A stretch of 64,000 nucleotides of DNA from contig NZ_JBEHWS010000005.1 of NCBI RefSeq assembly GCF_040239565.1, positions 62,001-126,000 of the forward strand, given 5' to 3'. Numbering within the stretch: the first letter of the stretch is position 1; the number at the start of each line of letters is the position of its first letter. The notes below the pieces were generated by a model that did not search any database, was not told the origin of the DNA, and saw only the letters and a list, made by a program, of their open reading frames with translations. Source of the stretch: Fulvimarina sp040239565 (lineage in GTDB: Bacteria > Pseudomonadota > Alphaproteobacteria > Rhizobiales > Rhizobiaceae). Shown piece by piece: positions 1 through 7,900 of this stretch. The position numbers and the translations under genes are program-made.

Positions 1-307
1 GGCGAAACACAACGAAGCGTAGCATATCGGGCGCGCGCTTGGTCTTTCGCGCTGATTTTATTGAGGATCGACGACTCATCACAGGCAACCACTTCCCGCC
101 GGCGCCATCGGCCGACCAAAACGCCGGCAATATCGATTTGATGTCCTCGGCGAACTCCGATGAGAAAGTCGTTCTGGCGACTTTCACCTTCGGCACGACT
201 ATGGCAGGTTATTGTGCAGCGCGAACCCGGCGAACGGGAGCGCCTTAGACATCAATCGCGGGATCCATACCGGACCGCCTGTCGACCACACGAATGGGAC
301 ATCATTC
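1..307. other. Left-edge region, no certain gene
   Basis: No gene can be supported here. One plus frame ends at a TAG at 20-22 and could be the last codons of a gene lying off the left edge. Another plus frame is open from base 3 to the TAG ending at 248, but its translation shows no urease subunit or accessory motif that I recognise, and it has no convincing ribosome site. Since ureJ and ureB follow, ureA or ureD would be the expected neighbour. Neither is recognisable in this stretch. Confidence 0.4.
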
Positions 308-886
308 ATGAAGAAAGCCATCATCCCGGCCGCAGCAACCCTTGTCGCATCGACCGCTACGGCAATGGCACATACGGGGACGCTCGAAGCACACGGATCG
401 TTCTTCGCCGGTTTCATGCATCCGCTCACAGGGCTCGATCACCTCCTGGCGATCGCGCTGGCCGGCGTCTGGGCTGCCTCGCTTGGGGGGAAATACCGAG
501 TCGCGCTTCCCCTTGTGTTTCTCGCTGCCATGGGAATGGGTTTTGCGATCGCGCTCCAGACTGGCACGATCCCCTTCGTCGAAGGCGCCATTCTGCTCTC
601 ACTGGCAACGATCGGGCTGGTGGTTTCCGGCATGATCCGGCCTGGTGCGGCCCTGTCGCTCACGATGGTCGGCGGCTTTGCATTCGCCCATGGAGCCGCT
701 CACGGCGCCGAAATCGGCGGAGCATCGGCCTTCACCTTTGGAGCCGGCTTCCTTGCGGCAACGGCGGCGATCCTCGCGCTTGGATGCATCGCGGGCGAGC
801 GTATTCAGTCGGGTGCAATCCCGTTTGCGTCGAAGATCGCAGGTTTTGCGGCGATCGGCGCGAGCATGGTCCTTGCGCTGAACTGA
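308..886 (+). CDS. ureJ: HupE/UreJ family membrane protein
   Basis: A 192-residue inner-membrane protein of the HupE/UreJ family, which is found next to urease or hydrogenase operons and is thought to bring nickel into the cell. Residues 1-21 look like a cleavable signal peptide ending in A-M-A, followed by H22. The family signature HPLTGLDH lies at residues 38-45, and further histidines sit in the FAHGAAHG segment; these are the probable metal ligands. About five to six hydrophobic helices follow. The ATG at 308 was chosen over the upstream in-frame ATG at 212 because only this start places the signal peptide at the N terminus. The gene precedes ureB by 35 bp in the same direction, which supports a urease role over a hydrogenase role. 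The transport role is a family inference. Confidence 0.85.
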   Translation: MKKAIIPAAATLVASTATAMAHTGTLEAHGSFFAGFMHPLTGLDHLLAIALAGVWAASLGGKYRVALPLVFLAAMGMGFAIALQTGTIPFVEGAILLSLATIGLVVSGMIRPGAALSLTMVGGFAFAHGAAHGAEIGGASAFTFGAGFLAATAAILALGCIAGERIQSGAIPFASKIAGFAAIGASMVLALN

Positions 887-921
887 CGCTTCGCACTTTC
901 TGAAACTGGGCGGATGAAACG

Positions 922-1227
922 ATGATCCCTGGCGAAATCATCACCAAAGATGGTGACATCGTTCTGAACGCAGCTGAAGGCAGCGTTCGGATGGAGGTTT
1001 CCAATGCTGGGGACCGCCCAATTCAGGTGGGCAGCCACTATCATTTCGCAGAAACCAATCCCGCGCTGCAATTCGACAGGATTGCAGCGCGCGGCATGCG
1101 GCTCGACATTGCGGCCGGTACCGCCGTTCGTTTCGAACCGGGCCAGACACGCGAAGTGCGGCTGGTTCCGGTTCGTGGTAGCCGCAAGATCTACGGCTTC
1201 AACGGCGCAGTCATGGGCGCCCTTTAG
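922..1227 (+). CDS. ureB: Urease subunit beta
   Basis: A 101-residue, full-length urease beta subunit. It begins MIPGEI and carries the family-typical stretch around residues 37-48 (VGSHYHFAETNP), followed by the GMRLDIAAGTAVRFEPG segment and the C-terminal GFNG turn. In the enzyme, beta packs with UreA and the catalytic alpha subunit UreC to hydrolyse urea to ammonia and carbamate. No frame disruption is visible. The oddity is the context: the next gene on the right is on the opposite strand and ends 9 bp away, so ureC, which normally follows ureB directly, is absent, and ureA is not recognisable upstream. The protein is therefore either a displaced functional subunit, with the rest encoded elsewhere, or an operon remnant. 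Confidence 0.92.
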   Translation: MIPGEIITKDGDIVLNAAEGSVRMEVSNAGDRPIQVGSHYHFAETNPALQFDRIAARGMRLDIAAGTAVRFEPGQTREVRLVPVRGSRKIYGFNGAVMGAL

Positions 1228-1236
1228 ACAGCTGCC

Positions 1237-1602
1237 TCAGCCGGCAGCTTTCTGAAGTTCGCCTTCTTCGCGCATCAGATCACGCTGCTGAAGCTTTTCG
1301 GCGTGTTCGAACTCGGCCTCCGCCTCTTCGAGCGCGATCTTTGCCGCATTGATCTGAACTCTCAAGTCGTTCACCGAATTGCCGAGGTTCTCCCGCCGCG
1401 TCCGCGCTGCCTTGGCGAACATCGGATAGGCGAAGTGAGTCTGGTCGGTGATACCGCTCTTTTTTTCCTCCGAGGTGATCTGAGCATCGAGATCGCTGCA
1501 CATGCGGTCGAACTCGGCCATCATAAGCTCGAGCTGCTCCACCTGACGTCGCTTCTCGTTCAGTTTGAATCGCGCGAGCCGCGTCAAATTATCTTTCTTC
1601 AT
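1237..1602 (-). CDS. fliJ: FliJ-like coiled-coil protein
   Basis: A 121-residue charged, almost wholly helical protein (heptad-like E/K/R/L pattern throughout, no membrane segment). Its size and coiled-coil character match FliJ, the flagellar export-apparatus protein that links the FliI ATPase to the export gate, and a FliJ-like gene beside ctrA is common in Hyphomicrobiales. The start at 1602 (MKKDNLTRL) is preceded by GGGAACGAGG at a sensible distance. An upstream in-frame ATG at 1662 would add 20 poorly conserved-looking residues. FliI is not in the window, so the flagellar assignment rests on form and neighbourhood. Any other small coiled-coil protein remains possible. The gene diverges from ctrA. 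Confidence 0.6.
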   Translation of the reverse strand: MKKDNLTRLARFKLNEKRRQVEQLELMMAEFDRMCSDLDAQITSEEKKSGITDQTHFAYPMFAKAARTRRENLGNSVNDLRVQINAAKIALEEAEAEFEHAEKLQQRDLMREEGELQKAAG

Positions 1603-1662
1603 GCCTCGTTCCCCTTGAGCGTCCGACATTGAATCGGACCAGTGCGCCAATGCTTCAGACAA

Positions 1663-1955
1663 GGCTCGGTTGGTAGCCCTTAACCGTCTGTTTACGCGCA
1701 GGGTTAATCATAGGGACGAGGTTTTAAGGCCGAGTAAATCGGGATCGACTTGAAAAGTCTCGAAAAGACAAACGTCGCCTCGCGGCGCAAGCGGTGCCAC
1801 TCGATCTTACCGTCCGCAGATGCCTGCGGCCTGGTCCATGACGGGCCGATAGCATTTGTTAACCATCTCGTGCCACCATCATGGCCGAACTAAGACAGAA
1901 CAGAGCTTTGCCGAATCGATCGAGATTTGGCGCGGCCGGCTGAGAGGAACTTCTT
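1663..1955 (+). promoter_or_regulatory. ctrA upstream region with CtrA-like half-sites
   Basis: This is the intergenic region between the divergent fliJ-like gene and ctrA. It contains TTAA-N7-TTTA at 1680-1694, close to the CtrA consensus TTAA-N7-TTAA, a second TTAA at 1703-1707, and a TTAACCAT half-site starting at 1859. GANTC sites, targets of the cell-cycle methylase CcrM, occur at 1631-1635 and 1913-1917. In Caulobacter, ctrA is autoregulated and sensitive to CcrM methylation, and these elements would fit a related circuit. The exact promoters cannot be placed by eye. Confidence 0.5.
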
Positions 1956-2648
1956 ATGCGCGTTCTTTTGATTGAAGACGACAGTGCGGTAGCGCAGAGC
2001 ATCGAACTGATGTTGAAATCGGAAAGCTTCAACGTCTACACGACGGATCTAGGTGAAGAAGGCGTCGATCTCGGAAAGCTCTACGATTACGATCTCATTC
2101 TCCTTGATCTCAATCTTCCGGACATGTCGGGTTACGAGGTGCTTCGCACGCTCCGACTTTCCAAAGTGAAAACACCGATCCTGATCCTTTCCGGCATGGC
2201 CGGTATCGAGGACAAGGTTCGCGGTCTCGGCTTCGGCGCCGACGACTATATGACCAAACCGTTCCACAAAGATGAACTGGTCGCCCGGATCCACGCCATC
2301 GTGCGCCGCTCCAAGGGCCACGCCCAGTCGGTCATCAACACTGGCGATCTGACGGTCAATCTCGACGCCAAGACCGTCGAAGTCGGCGGCCAGCGCGTTC
2401 ACCTCACCGGCAAGGAATACGCCATGCTGGAGCTGCTCTCGCTCCGCAAGGGCACCACGCTGACCAAGGAAATGTTCCTGAACCATCTCTATGGCGGCAT
2501 GGACGAGCCGGAGCTGAAGATCATTGACGTCTTCATCTGCAAGCTCCGCAAGAAGCTTGCCAATGCCACCGGCGGCAAGAACTACATCGAAACCGTCTGG
2601 GGTCGCGGCTATGTGCTGCGCGAGATCGAGGAAGAAGTCGCCGCCTGA
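1956..2648 (+). CDS. ctrA: Cell cycle response regulator CtrA
   Basis: A 230-residue OmpR/PhoB-type response regulator, the master cell-cycle transcription factor of alphaproteobacteria. The receiver domain (about 1-118) has the acidic pocket E7-D8-D9, phosphoacceptor D51 in LLDLNLPDMSGYE, and the TKPF lysine near residue 102. The winged-helix DNA-binding domain (about 125-225) contains TGKEYAMLELL and ends with the WGRGYVLRE motif. The C terminus ends in V-A-A, like the hydrophobic degron that ClpXP recognises in Caulobacter CtrA. ATG 1956 is preceded by GAGAGGAA. A strong terminator follows, so the gene is probably monocistronic. Phosphorelay partners (CckA, ChpT) are not in this window. 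Confidence 0.97.
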   Translation: MRVLLIEDDSAVAQSIELMLKSESFNVYTTDLGEEGVDLGKLYDYDLILLDLNLPDMSGYEVLRTLRLSKVKTPILILSGMAGIEDKVRGLGFGADDYMTKPFHKDELVARIHAIVRRSKGHAQSVINTGDLTVNLDAKTVEVGGQRVHLTGKEYAMLELLSLRKGTTLTKEMFLNHLYGGMDEPELKIIDVFICKLRKKLANATGGKNYIETVWGRGYVLREIEEEVAA

Positions 2649-2675
2649 TTAGGCCGTCTTCAAGACCTGCATCAA

Positions 2676-2710
2676 AGCCCGCCCGGACCCACCGGACGGG
2701 CTTTTTCTTT
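2676..2710 (+). terminator. Rho-independent terminator of ctrA
   Basis: An 11-bp stem (AGCCCGCCCGG paired with CCGGACGGGCT, one G-U pair) with a 5-base loop is followed by a T-rich tract, 28 bp after the ctrA stop codon. Confidence 0.9.
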
Positions 2711-2833
2711 TGGGTGTTGGCTTTTATCCACCTCACCATCTCCGGTTCTCCCAAGTGCGAAATTGTTTTCGGCAACCGCCTCTCCCCTAAATGCCCGCTC
2801 AAAGAAGAAAATATCGATCGGGAGGACACAACA

Positions 2834-3283
2834 TTGGCCGAGAGCAAAAACGACGGCTGGGCCGGCACGATCAACGGCCGACCAGAAACCGGACAGAGCG
2901 CCGAGCGCTCGCGCACCACGTCGATGGCGGATATCGAGGCCTTCACGGCGATCTCCGGTGATCGCAATCCGCTGCACTACGACGAAGAACTCGCCAAAGC
3001 ATCGCCATTCGGCCGACTCGTCGTCCAGGGTGGCATTATTTCCGGGATCCTGAACGCGGTGGTGGCGGAAGATCTTCCCGGCCCGGGCACGGTCTTCATG
3101 GAAACTCATCACAAGTTTCTGAAGCCGATTGGTGTCGGCGAGACCATGACCGGACGGGTGGAGATCACCGATGTCCGCGCCGACAAGCCGATCTGCAAGA
3201 TGGAGGTATCAGTCGTGAATGGAGACGGAGAGACCTGCCTTTCCGGAACCGCGACCACCTATACGATGCCGCTCACGCCCTGA
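2834..3283 (+). CDS. MaoC-family (R)-hydratase-like protein
   Basis: A 149-residue hot-dog-fold protein of the MaoC dehydratase family, whose members hydrate trans-2-enoyl-CoA or related thioesters. The hydratase motif F-T-A-I-SGDRNPLH-YD lies at residues 37-50, with the predicted catalytic pair D43 and H48. The substrate-binding GGIISG segment follows. The TTG start at 2834 was chosen because GGAGG lies 8 bp upstream and the family domain begins soon after; the open frame to 2714 would include the region just after the ctrA terminator. The MFS gene begins 12 bp downstream, so the two are probably co-transcribed. The exact substrate cannot be told; polyhydroxyalkanoate-linked PhaJ or an acyl-CoA pathway are both possible. 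Confidence 0.8.
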   Translation: MAESKNDGWAGTINGRPETGQSAERSRTTSMADIEAFTAISGDRNPLHYDEELAKASPFGRLVVQGGIISGILNAVVAEDLPGPGTVFMETHHKFLKPIGVGETMTGRVEITDVRADKPICKMEVSVVNGDGETCLSGTATTYTMPLTP

Positions 3284-3295
3284 GGAAACGCGGCC

Positions 3296-4552
3296 TTGGC
3301 AAGCGATACCGAATCTCAGATTGCTCAGCATCCGCAGGATCGGCCCGATCCGCGCCGTTGGCGCATGCTGGGTCTCGTCTGCATCGCCATCGTGCTCGCC
3401 CTCACGGTCTGGTTCTCCGCGACCGCGGTCATCCCAGAGCTCACCCGGGTCTACGGCCTCTCGCCGGCAGAGAGCGCGTGGCTGACGAACGGCGTGCAGA
3501 TCGGCTTCGTCCTCGGAGCCGTCGCCGCGAGCTTCGTGAACCTGCCGGACCTCGTTCCCGTCGGCCGCTTGATCGGCCTTGCCGCGACCATCGCGTCCAT
3601 CGCGAATGCGGTTCTCCTTGTCGCCCCAGACCCAGCGATCGTCATCGCCGCACGGGTCGTGACCGGTATCGCCCTCGCCTCGGTCTATCCGCCGTCGATG
3701 AAGTTCATCTCCACCTGGTTCAAGGCGGGCCGGGGTCTTGCCCTCGGCGCGGTCATCGGCGCGCTGACGCTCGGCTCCGCCGCCCCGCATCTCGTGCGGG
3801 CCCTCACCGCCGGGCTCGACTGGCAGGCCGTTATCGTCGCATCGTCGCTGATGACGTTTGCCGGCGGCGCGCTTTTCTTTCTCGTCGCGGTCGAGGGGCC
3901 CTACCCGTTCTCCAAGGCGGTTTTCGCGCCAAAGCAGATCGGCCAGGTCGTCCGGAACCGGCCGCTGATGCTCGCCAATCTCGGCTATTTTGGACACATG
4001 TGGGAGCTCTACGCCTTCTGGGGCTGGTTCCTCGCCTATTCGACGGCAGCCATGTCGGCGCAGGGGTTCGAGTCGCCGTCGCTCGTATCTTTCGTCACAT
4101 TCGCGGTGATAGGTCTCGGCGCAGTCGGCTGCATCGGTGGCGGCTACATGGCGGACAGGATCGGCCGTTCGACGACGACAATCTGGATGATGGCGCTCTC
4201 CGGTGCATGCGCGGCGCTGATCGGCCTCACCTTCGACGGACCGATCGCTCTCTTCCTTCTGATCGCGATCGTCTGGGGCATGGCCGTCGTCGGTGACTCG
4301 GCGCAGTTCTCCGCCTGCGTGACCGAGGTTTCCGACCCACGCTATGTCGGAACCGCCCTCACCCTTCAAATGGGAATCGGCTACGCGCTCACCGTCGCGG
4401 CGATCTGGGTGACGCCGCAGGTCGCCGAATGGCTGGGCAGCTGGCGGTGGACCTTCCTGATTCTCCTGCCCGGCCCGATCATCGGCATTGTGGCGATGGC
4501 CATGCTGAAGCGGCATCCGGCGTCGCGAAAGATCGCAGGGGGGCTTGGATAG
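3296..4552 (+). CDS. MFS transporter
   Basis: A 418-residue major facilitator superfamily protein with about twelve hydrophobic helices and the loop 2-3 region containing PVGRLIGL. A second conserved loop (GGYMADRIGRS) sits after the sixth helix. The frame begins with TTG at 3296, with GAGGA 9-13 bp upstream overlapping the end of the MaoC gene. The next in-frame ATG (about residue 24) directly precedes helix 1 and is an alternative start. The neighbouring hydratase suggests an organic-acid substrate, but nothing in the sequence fixes it. The gene ends 3 bp before the convergent tyrC with no terminator hairpin between them. Confidence 0.85.
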   Translation: MASDTESQIAQHPQDRPDPRRWRMLGLVCIAIVLALTVWFSATAVIPELTRVYGLSPAESAWLTNGVQIGFVLGAVAASFVNLPDLVPVGRLIGLAATIASIANAVLLVAPDPAIVIAARVVTGIALASVYPPSMKFISTWFKAGRGLALGAVIGALTLGSAAPHLVRALTAGLDWQAVIVASSLMTFAGGALFFLVAVEGPYPFSKAVFAPKQIGQVVRNRPLMLANLGYFGHMWELYAFWGWFLAYSTAAMSAQGFESPSLVSFVTFAVIGLGAVGCIGGGYMADRIGRSTTTIWMMALSGACAALIGLTFDGPIALFLLIAIVWGMAVVGDSAQFSACVTEVSDPRYVGTALTLQMGIGYALTVAAIWVTPQVAEWLGSWRWTFLILLPGPIIGIVAMAMLKRHPASRKIAGGLG

Positions 4553-4555
4553 GCC

Positions 4556-5497
4556 TCAGCTCTCCCACTTCTTCGGAGGCTTCGTGCGTCCGAAGTTCGG
4601 CTTTGCGGTATCCTGACCGGCCTCGATAATCTCGCGGCGGATCGCGCGGGTCTTCGTAAACGTATCGAACAACTGCTCGCCCTTGCCGTCGCGAATCGCC
4701 CGCTGGAGCACCGAGAGATCCTCGGAGAACCGGGCAAGCACTTCGAGCGTCGCATCGCGATTGTTGAGGAAGACGTCGCGCCACATGGTTGGATCGGAGG
4801 CAGCGAGACGCGTGAAGTCGCGAAAACCGGAGGCCGAATACTTCACCACCTCCGACTGGGTCACCTCCTCCATGTCGTAGGCCGTGCCGACAATATTATA
4901 GGCGATCAGGTGAGGAAGATGGCTGACAATTGCGAGTACCCGGTCGTGGTGCTCGGGAGTCATGATTTCCGCAGCTGATCCACAGGCCGTCCAAAAGGCT
5001 TTCAACCTCTCGGCGGCAGCTTCGCTGGAACCCGGGACCGGCGTCAGGATACACCAGCGCTTTTCGAAAAGTTCGAGGAAGCCGGCATCCGGGCCGGACT
5101 GCTCTGTACCGGCGATCGGATGGGCTGGGACGAATTCCACATCGTCCGGCAGATGCGGCTGCATCTGCGCAATCACCGAGCCCTTCACCGAGCCGACATC
5201 GGAAATAATAGCACCAGATTTCAGGTGAGGCGCAATCTCCTGCGTCACCGCACCAACTGAGCCGACGGGCACGCACAGGATGACGAGATCTGCATCCTTC
5301 ACGGCGTCCGTCGCTTGCAGATGATAGCTGTCGCCAAGTCCCAATTCCTCGGCACGCTTCAGCGTCTCGGCACGGCGCGTGGAGATGGCTATATGTTTGG
5401 CAAGCCCGTGGGTTCTGGCATTGATCGCGAGCGAAGAGCCGATCAGCCCGATACCGATCAGCGCGAGCCGCTCGAAAGGTTGGAAGCTTTCAGCCAT
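4556..5497 (-). CDS. tyrC: Prephenate/cyclohexadienyl dehydrogenase
   Basis: A 313-residue NAD(P)-dependent dehydrogenase that oxidatively decarboxylates prephenate or arogenate in tyrosine synthesis. The Rossmann nucleotide loop GIGLIG is at residues 15-20. The substrate-binding segment PAHPIAGTEQSG follows, with the TyrA-type catalytic histidine, and the C-terminal helical dimer domain contains DFTRLAASDP. No ACT regulatory domain is present, as is usual for the short TyrC form. Its ATG overlaps the hisC stop codon (TGATG), so translation is coupled to the upstream aminotransferase. Whether prephenate, arogenate or both are used cannot be read from the sequence. It is last in the three-gene operon chorismate mutase-hisC-tyrC. 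Confidence 0.93.
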   Translation of the reverse strand: MAESFQPFERLALIGIGLIGSSLAINARTHGLAKHIAISTRRAETLKRAEELGLGDSYHLQATDAVKDADLVILCVPVGSVGAVTQEIAPHLKSGAIISDVGSVKGSVIAQMQPHLPDDVEFVPAHPIAGTEQSGPDAGFLELFEKRWCILTPVPGSSEAAAERLKAFWTACGSAAEIMTPEHHDRVLAIVSHLPHLIAYNIVGTAYDMEEVTQSEVVKYSASGFRDFTRLAASDPTMWRDVFLNNRDATLEVLARFSEDLSVLQRAIRDGKGEQLFDTFTKTRAIRREIIEAGQDTAKPNFGRTKPPKKWES

Positions 5498-6588
5498 CAC
5501 GCGCCTTTCATGAAATCCGCCAGCGCATCGACGACGCCCCGATTGGCCTCTTCGCTGCCGATCGACATGCGCAGTGCGTTGGGAAAACCGTATCCGGTGA
5601 CCCGGCGAAGGATAAAACCGCGGGCCGTGAGATAGGCGTCCGCGTCGGCCGCGGTCTTGCCCGGCTCTTCGAAGAAATGGATGAGGATGAAATTGCCGAC
5701 GCTTGGCGTGACTGTCAGGCCAAGCGCTTCCAGCTGTCCCGTCGTCCAGCCGAGCCATTCGGCGTTGTGGTCGACCGCCTTCTCGACAAAGGCGCGGTCC
5801 TTGATTGCGGCAGCGCCGGCCGCGATCGCGGCCGCGTTGAGGTTGAATGGCCCACGCACGCGATCCAGCACCGAAACAATCGCTTCGGGCGCATACATCC
5901 AGCCGATCCGGAGCGCAGCGAGCCCGTAGATCTTCGAGAATGTGCGCGTCATGACGACGTTCTCGGCTTCCGAGACGAGCTCCAGCCCGGCCGCGTAGTC
6001 GTTCTTGCGCACATATTCGGCGTAGGCCGCATCGAGGACAAGGATCGTCCGCTTGGGCAAGCCGGCATGGAGGCGCCTGATCTCGTCGAAAGGCAGATAG
6101 GTGCCGGTTGGATTGTTCGGATTGGCGAGAAAGACGAGCTTCGTCTTGTCGGTGACGAGTTTCAGGATGGCATCGACATCCGCCGTTGCATCCGTCTCGG
6201 GCGCGATCACCGGAATAGCGCCGCGCGCCTTGATCTGGATATTGTAGACCAGAAAGCCGTGCTCGGAATGGATCGCCTCGTCGCCGGGCTTCAGATAACA
6301 CTGGCAGAGAAGGCCGAGCAGCTCGTCCGAACCGTTGCCGCAGAGAATGTTCTCCGACCGCAAGCCGTGCACCTCTGCAATCGCATGCTTCAACTCGCTC
6401 GCCTGACCGTCCGGATAGACCTCCAGCCCGCCAAGCGCCGAGCGCGCAGCCTCGATCGCCCTGGGAGAGGCCCCAAGCGGCGTTTCGTTGGACGAAAGCT
6501 TGTGCAGCTTCACGCCGGCCGGTGCCTTGCTCTTGCCGGGGACGTAGGGCTCGATATCGAGAATGCCGGGGATCGGTTCGGGTCGCAT
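5497..6588 (-). CDS. hisC: Histidinol-phosphate/aromatic aminotransferase
   Basis: A 363-residue fold-type I PLP aminotransferase of the HisC family. Visible landmarks are N34 (SSNETPLG), the cofactor-contacting D186 in VLDAAYAEY, Schiff-base lysine K219 in TFSKIYGLAALRIGW, and the C-terminal LRMSIG arginine. The start at 6588 (MRPEPIPG) matches the usual HisC N terminus, while the open frame upstream to 6786 overlaps the chorismate mutase region and was not used. Because the gene is sandwiched between chorismate mutase/prephenate dehydratase-like and cyclohexadienyl dehydrogenase genes and coupled to the latter, it may transaminate prephenate, phenylpyruvate or 4-hydroxyphenylpyruvate as well as, or instead of, imidazole acetol phosphate. 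That role is inferred from context. Confidence 0.9.
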   Translation of the reverse strand: MRPEPIPGILDIEPYVPGKSKAPAGVKLHKLSSNETPLGASPRAIEAARSALGGLEVYPDGQASELKHAIAEVHGLRSENILCGNGSDELLGLLCQCYLKPGDEAIHSEHGFLVYNIQIKARGAIPVIAPETDATADVDAILKLVTDKTKLVFLANPNNPTGTYLPFDEIRRLHAGLPKRTILVLDAAYAEYVRKNDYAAGLELVSEAENVVMTRTFSKIYGLAALRIGWMYAPEAIVSVLDRVRGPFNLNAAAIAAGAAAIKDRAFVEKAVDHNAEWLGWTTGQLEALGLTVTPSVGNFILIHFFEEPGKTAADADAYLTARGFILRRVTGYGFPNALRMSIGSEEANRGVVDALADFMKGA

Positions 6589-6634
6589 GGGATCGGCTTT
6601 CAGGAAAGCGATAAACGCGGGGTCGGGATGTGAC

Positions 6635-7456
6635 TTAAGCCGAATAAGGCCAATGCAGCGGCGGCGCAAACCCGCCCACATGGCTGAGATCCGCTTCTTT
6701 TCCGAGACGCGCGCGAATACCCGCCTCGTCAAGACGGGTGGCGACGAGAGCACTGAAGAGGCCGGTTCCGTAAGGCGCCTGGGCAAGCACTTTCATGCCC
6801 TCCTCTCCACGCGCCATGGCGGTGAGTCCGTCGGCACGCCAGCACGCGATTTCCGGTTTGGCGGGATCGGCAAGCGGCGGCGCGATGACTACCGCGGGCT
6901 TCTTCACCGGATGATCGGGCGTTTCGATGAACGGCAGCGCACAGACGATCGCGGCGTTTTTCAAGCCCTGCCACCACGGATAAGAGCCCTCCAGAGGTAG
7001 GACGCCGAGCCGATCGCCGCCTGCCTCGATCGCGCCCACCACGTCCTGCGCACTGTCGATCATCTTCAGAGGTACGGAGAAGCCGAAATAGAAGCGTGCA
7101 GCTTCAATGGCCGCCGCTGCATTGCCACCATAGGAACAGGTGAAAACCTCGTAGGGCGCCTGGAGATGGGTGAAGGTGGAGATGATCTCGCGCCAGAAAT
7201 GCTCGATGGTTGCGATCGGGAGATGACCTTCATGCCGCGAAACGAGTTCGCGCATCATGGAAGCCTCGCGACCGGGCCGGAAGGCGGCGCCATCGCGCAC
7301 CGTGCCCTTCACCTCGATCAGTTCGTCGATGACGCTGGCGCGCTGCATGAGAAGCCGGTGCACGCTCTCGTCGATCGCGTCGATCTTTGCACGCAGTTCC
7401 AGAAGACGCGCGGGATCGTCCAACTTCGCCTTCGAGGTCGCAATCGCCTTTTGCAC
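6635..7456 (-). CDS. Chorismate mutase with prephenate dehydratase-like domain
   Basis: A 273-residue protein. Residues about 14-100 form an AroQ-type chorismate mutase domain (LLELRAKIDAIDESVHRLLMQR, then LIEVKG and the C-terminal FWREIIS helix). Residues about 100-273 resemble the periplasmic-binding fold of prephenate dehydratase (GVLPLEGS corresponds to the dehydratase VLPxENS region), but no C-terminal ACT domain is present. It would convert chorismate to prephenate. Dehydratase activity is uncertain because the usual catalytic Thr-Arg-Phe motif is not recognisable. The start is GTG at 7456 with GGAG 7 bp upstream. It is the first gene of the operon that continues with hisC 46 bp downstream and tyrC. 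Confidence 0.82.
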   Translation of the reverse strand: MQKAIATSKAKLDDPARLLELRAKIDAIDESVHRLLMQRASVIDELIEVKGTVRDGAAFRPGREASMMRELVSRHEGHLPIATIEHFWREIISTFTHLQAPYEVFTCSYGGNAAAAIEAARFYFGFSVPLKMIDSAQDVVGAIEAGGDRLGVLPLEGSYPWWQGLKNAAIVCALPFIETPDHPVKKPAVVIAPPLADPAKPEIACWRADGLTAMARGEEGMKVLAQAPYGTGLFSALVATRLDEAGIRARLGKEADLSHVGGFAPPLHWPYSA

Positions 7457-7733
7457 GCATATGCTCCTGCTGCTTGCCCTAACGCCGCGCTTCTAGCGCC
7501 TGGCGGCGTCCCGTGCAAAGACGATGCACCATCGCTGAAGCGAAGGAGCGGTCCCGACATCGATCTGAAGCCGCGAGCGGTTCTGTGGACCGCAGGTTCG
7601 GTTCGCGCAGGCAGGTCCAGAACTGACCGGCAAAATCAAGAAAAAACAACCGAGCTCTTCGAACTTCTAACGTGGACGTAGCGTTACCCCGGCATCAACC
7701 GGCTTCACGCCGCAAAAAATGGAAGGAAGCATC

Positions 7734-7808
7734 GTGCGCTCCATCATTTACATCGTCGGTCTCGTCGTCATCGTCGGGTTCATCCTGAGTGTCGTCGGTC
7801 TGATCTGA
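7734..7808 (+). CDS. 24-residue single-span membrane microprotein
   Basis: A very short reading frame starting at GTG 7734 encodes 24 residues, almost all one hydrophobic helix (IIYIVGLVVIVGFILSVVGLI). The sequence GGAAGGA lies 5-12 bp upstream at ribosome-site distance. An in-frame ATG at 7719 would give 29 residues but would put that ribosome site inside the gene. From memory, near-identical tiny proteins of the pattern M-R-S-IIYIVGLVVIV are annotated in other rhizobia, which argues that it is translated. Function is unknown. A perfect inverted repeat, possibly its terminator, lies 92 bp downstream. Confidence 0.6.
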   Translation: MRSIIYIVGLVVIVGFILSVVGLI

Positions 7809-7900
7809 CTTTCGGCAGGATGTCTGCAACGCGAGACGCATAGGTTGCATTCTTCGGACCAACGCTGAAACTGCGGATTCTGTTCGTTTCCACAATGAAC

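Noticed and set aside
3..248. Open frame at the left edge as a urease gene fragment
   Set aside because: No similarity to UreA, UreD or other urease proteins could be recognised, and no reliable start or ribosome site exists.
4556..6301. 581-codon frame beginning inside hisC and ending as TyrC
   Set aside because: The first 268 codons are an out-of-frame reading of hisC. The true TyrC start is the ATG at 5497, so this is not a fusion protein.
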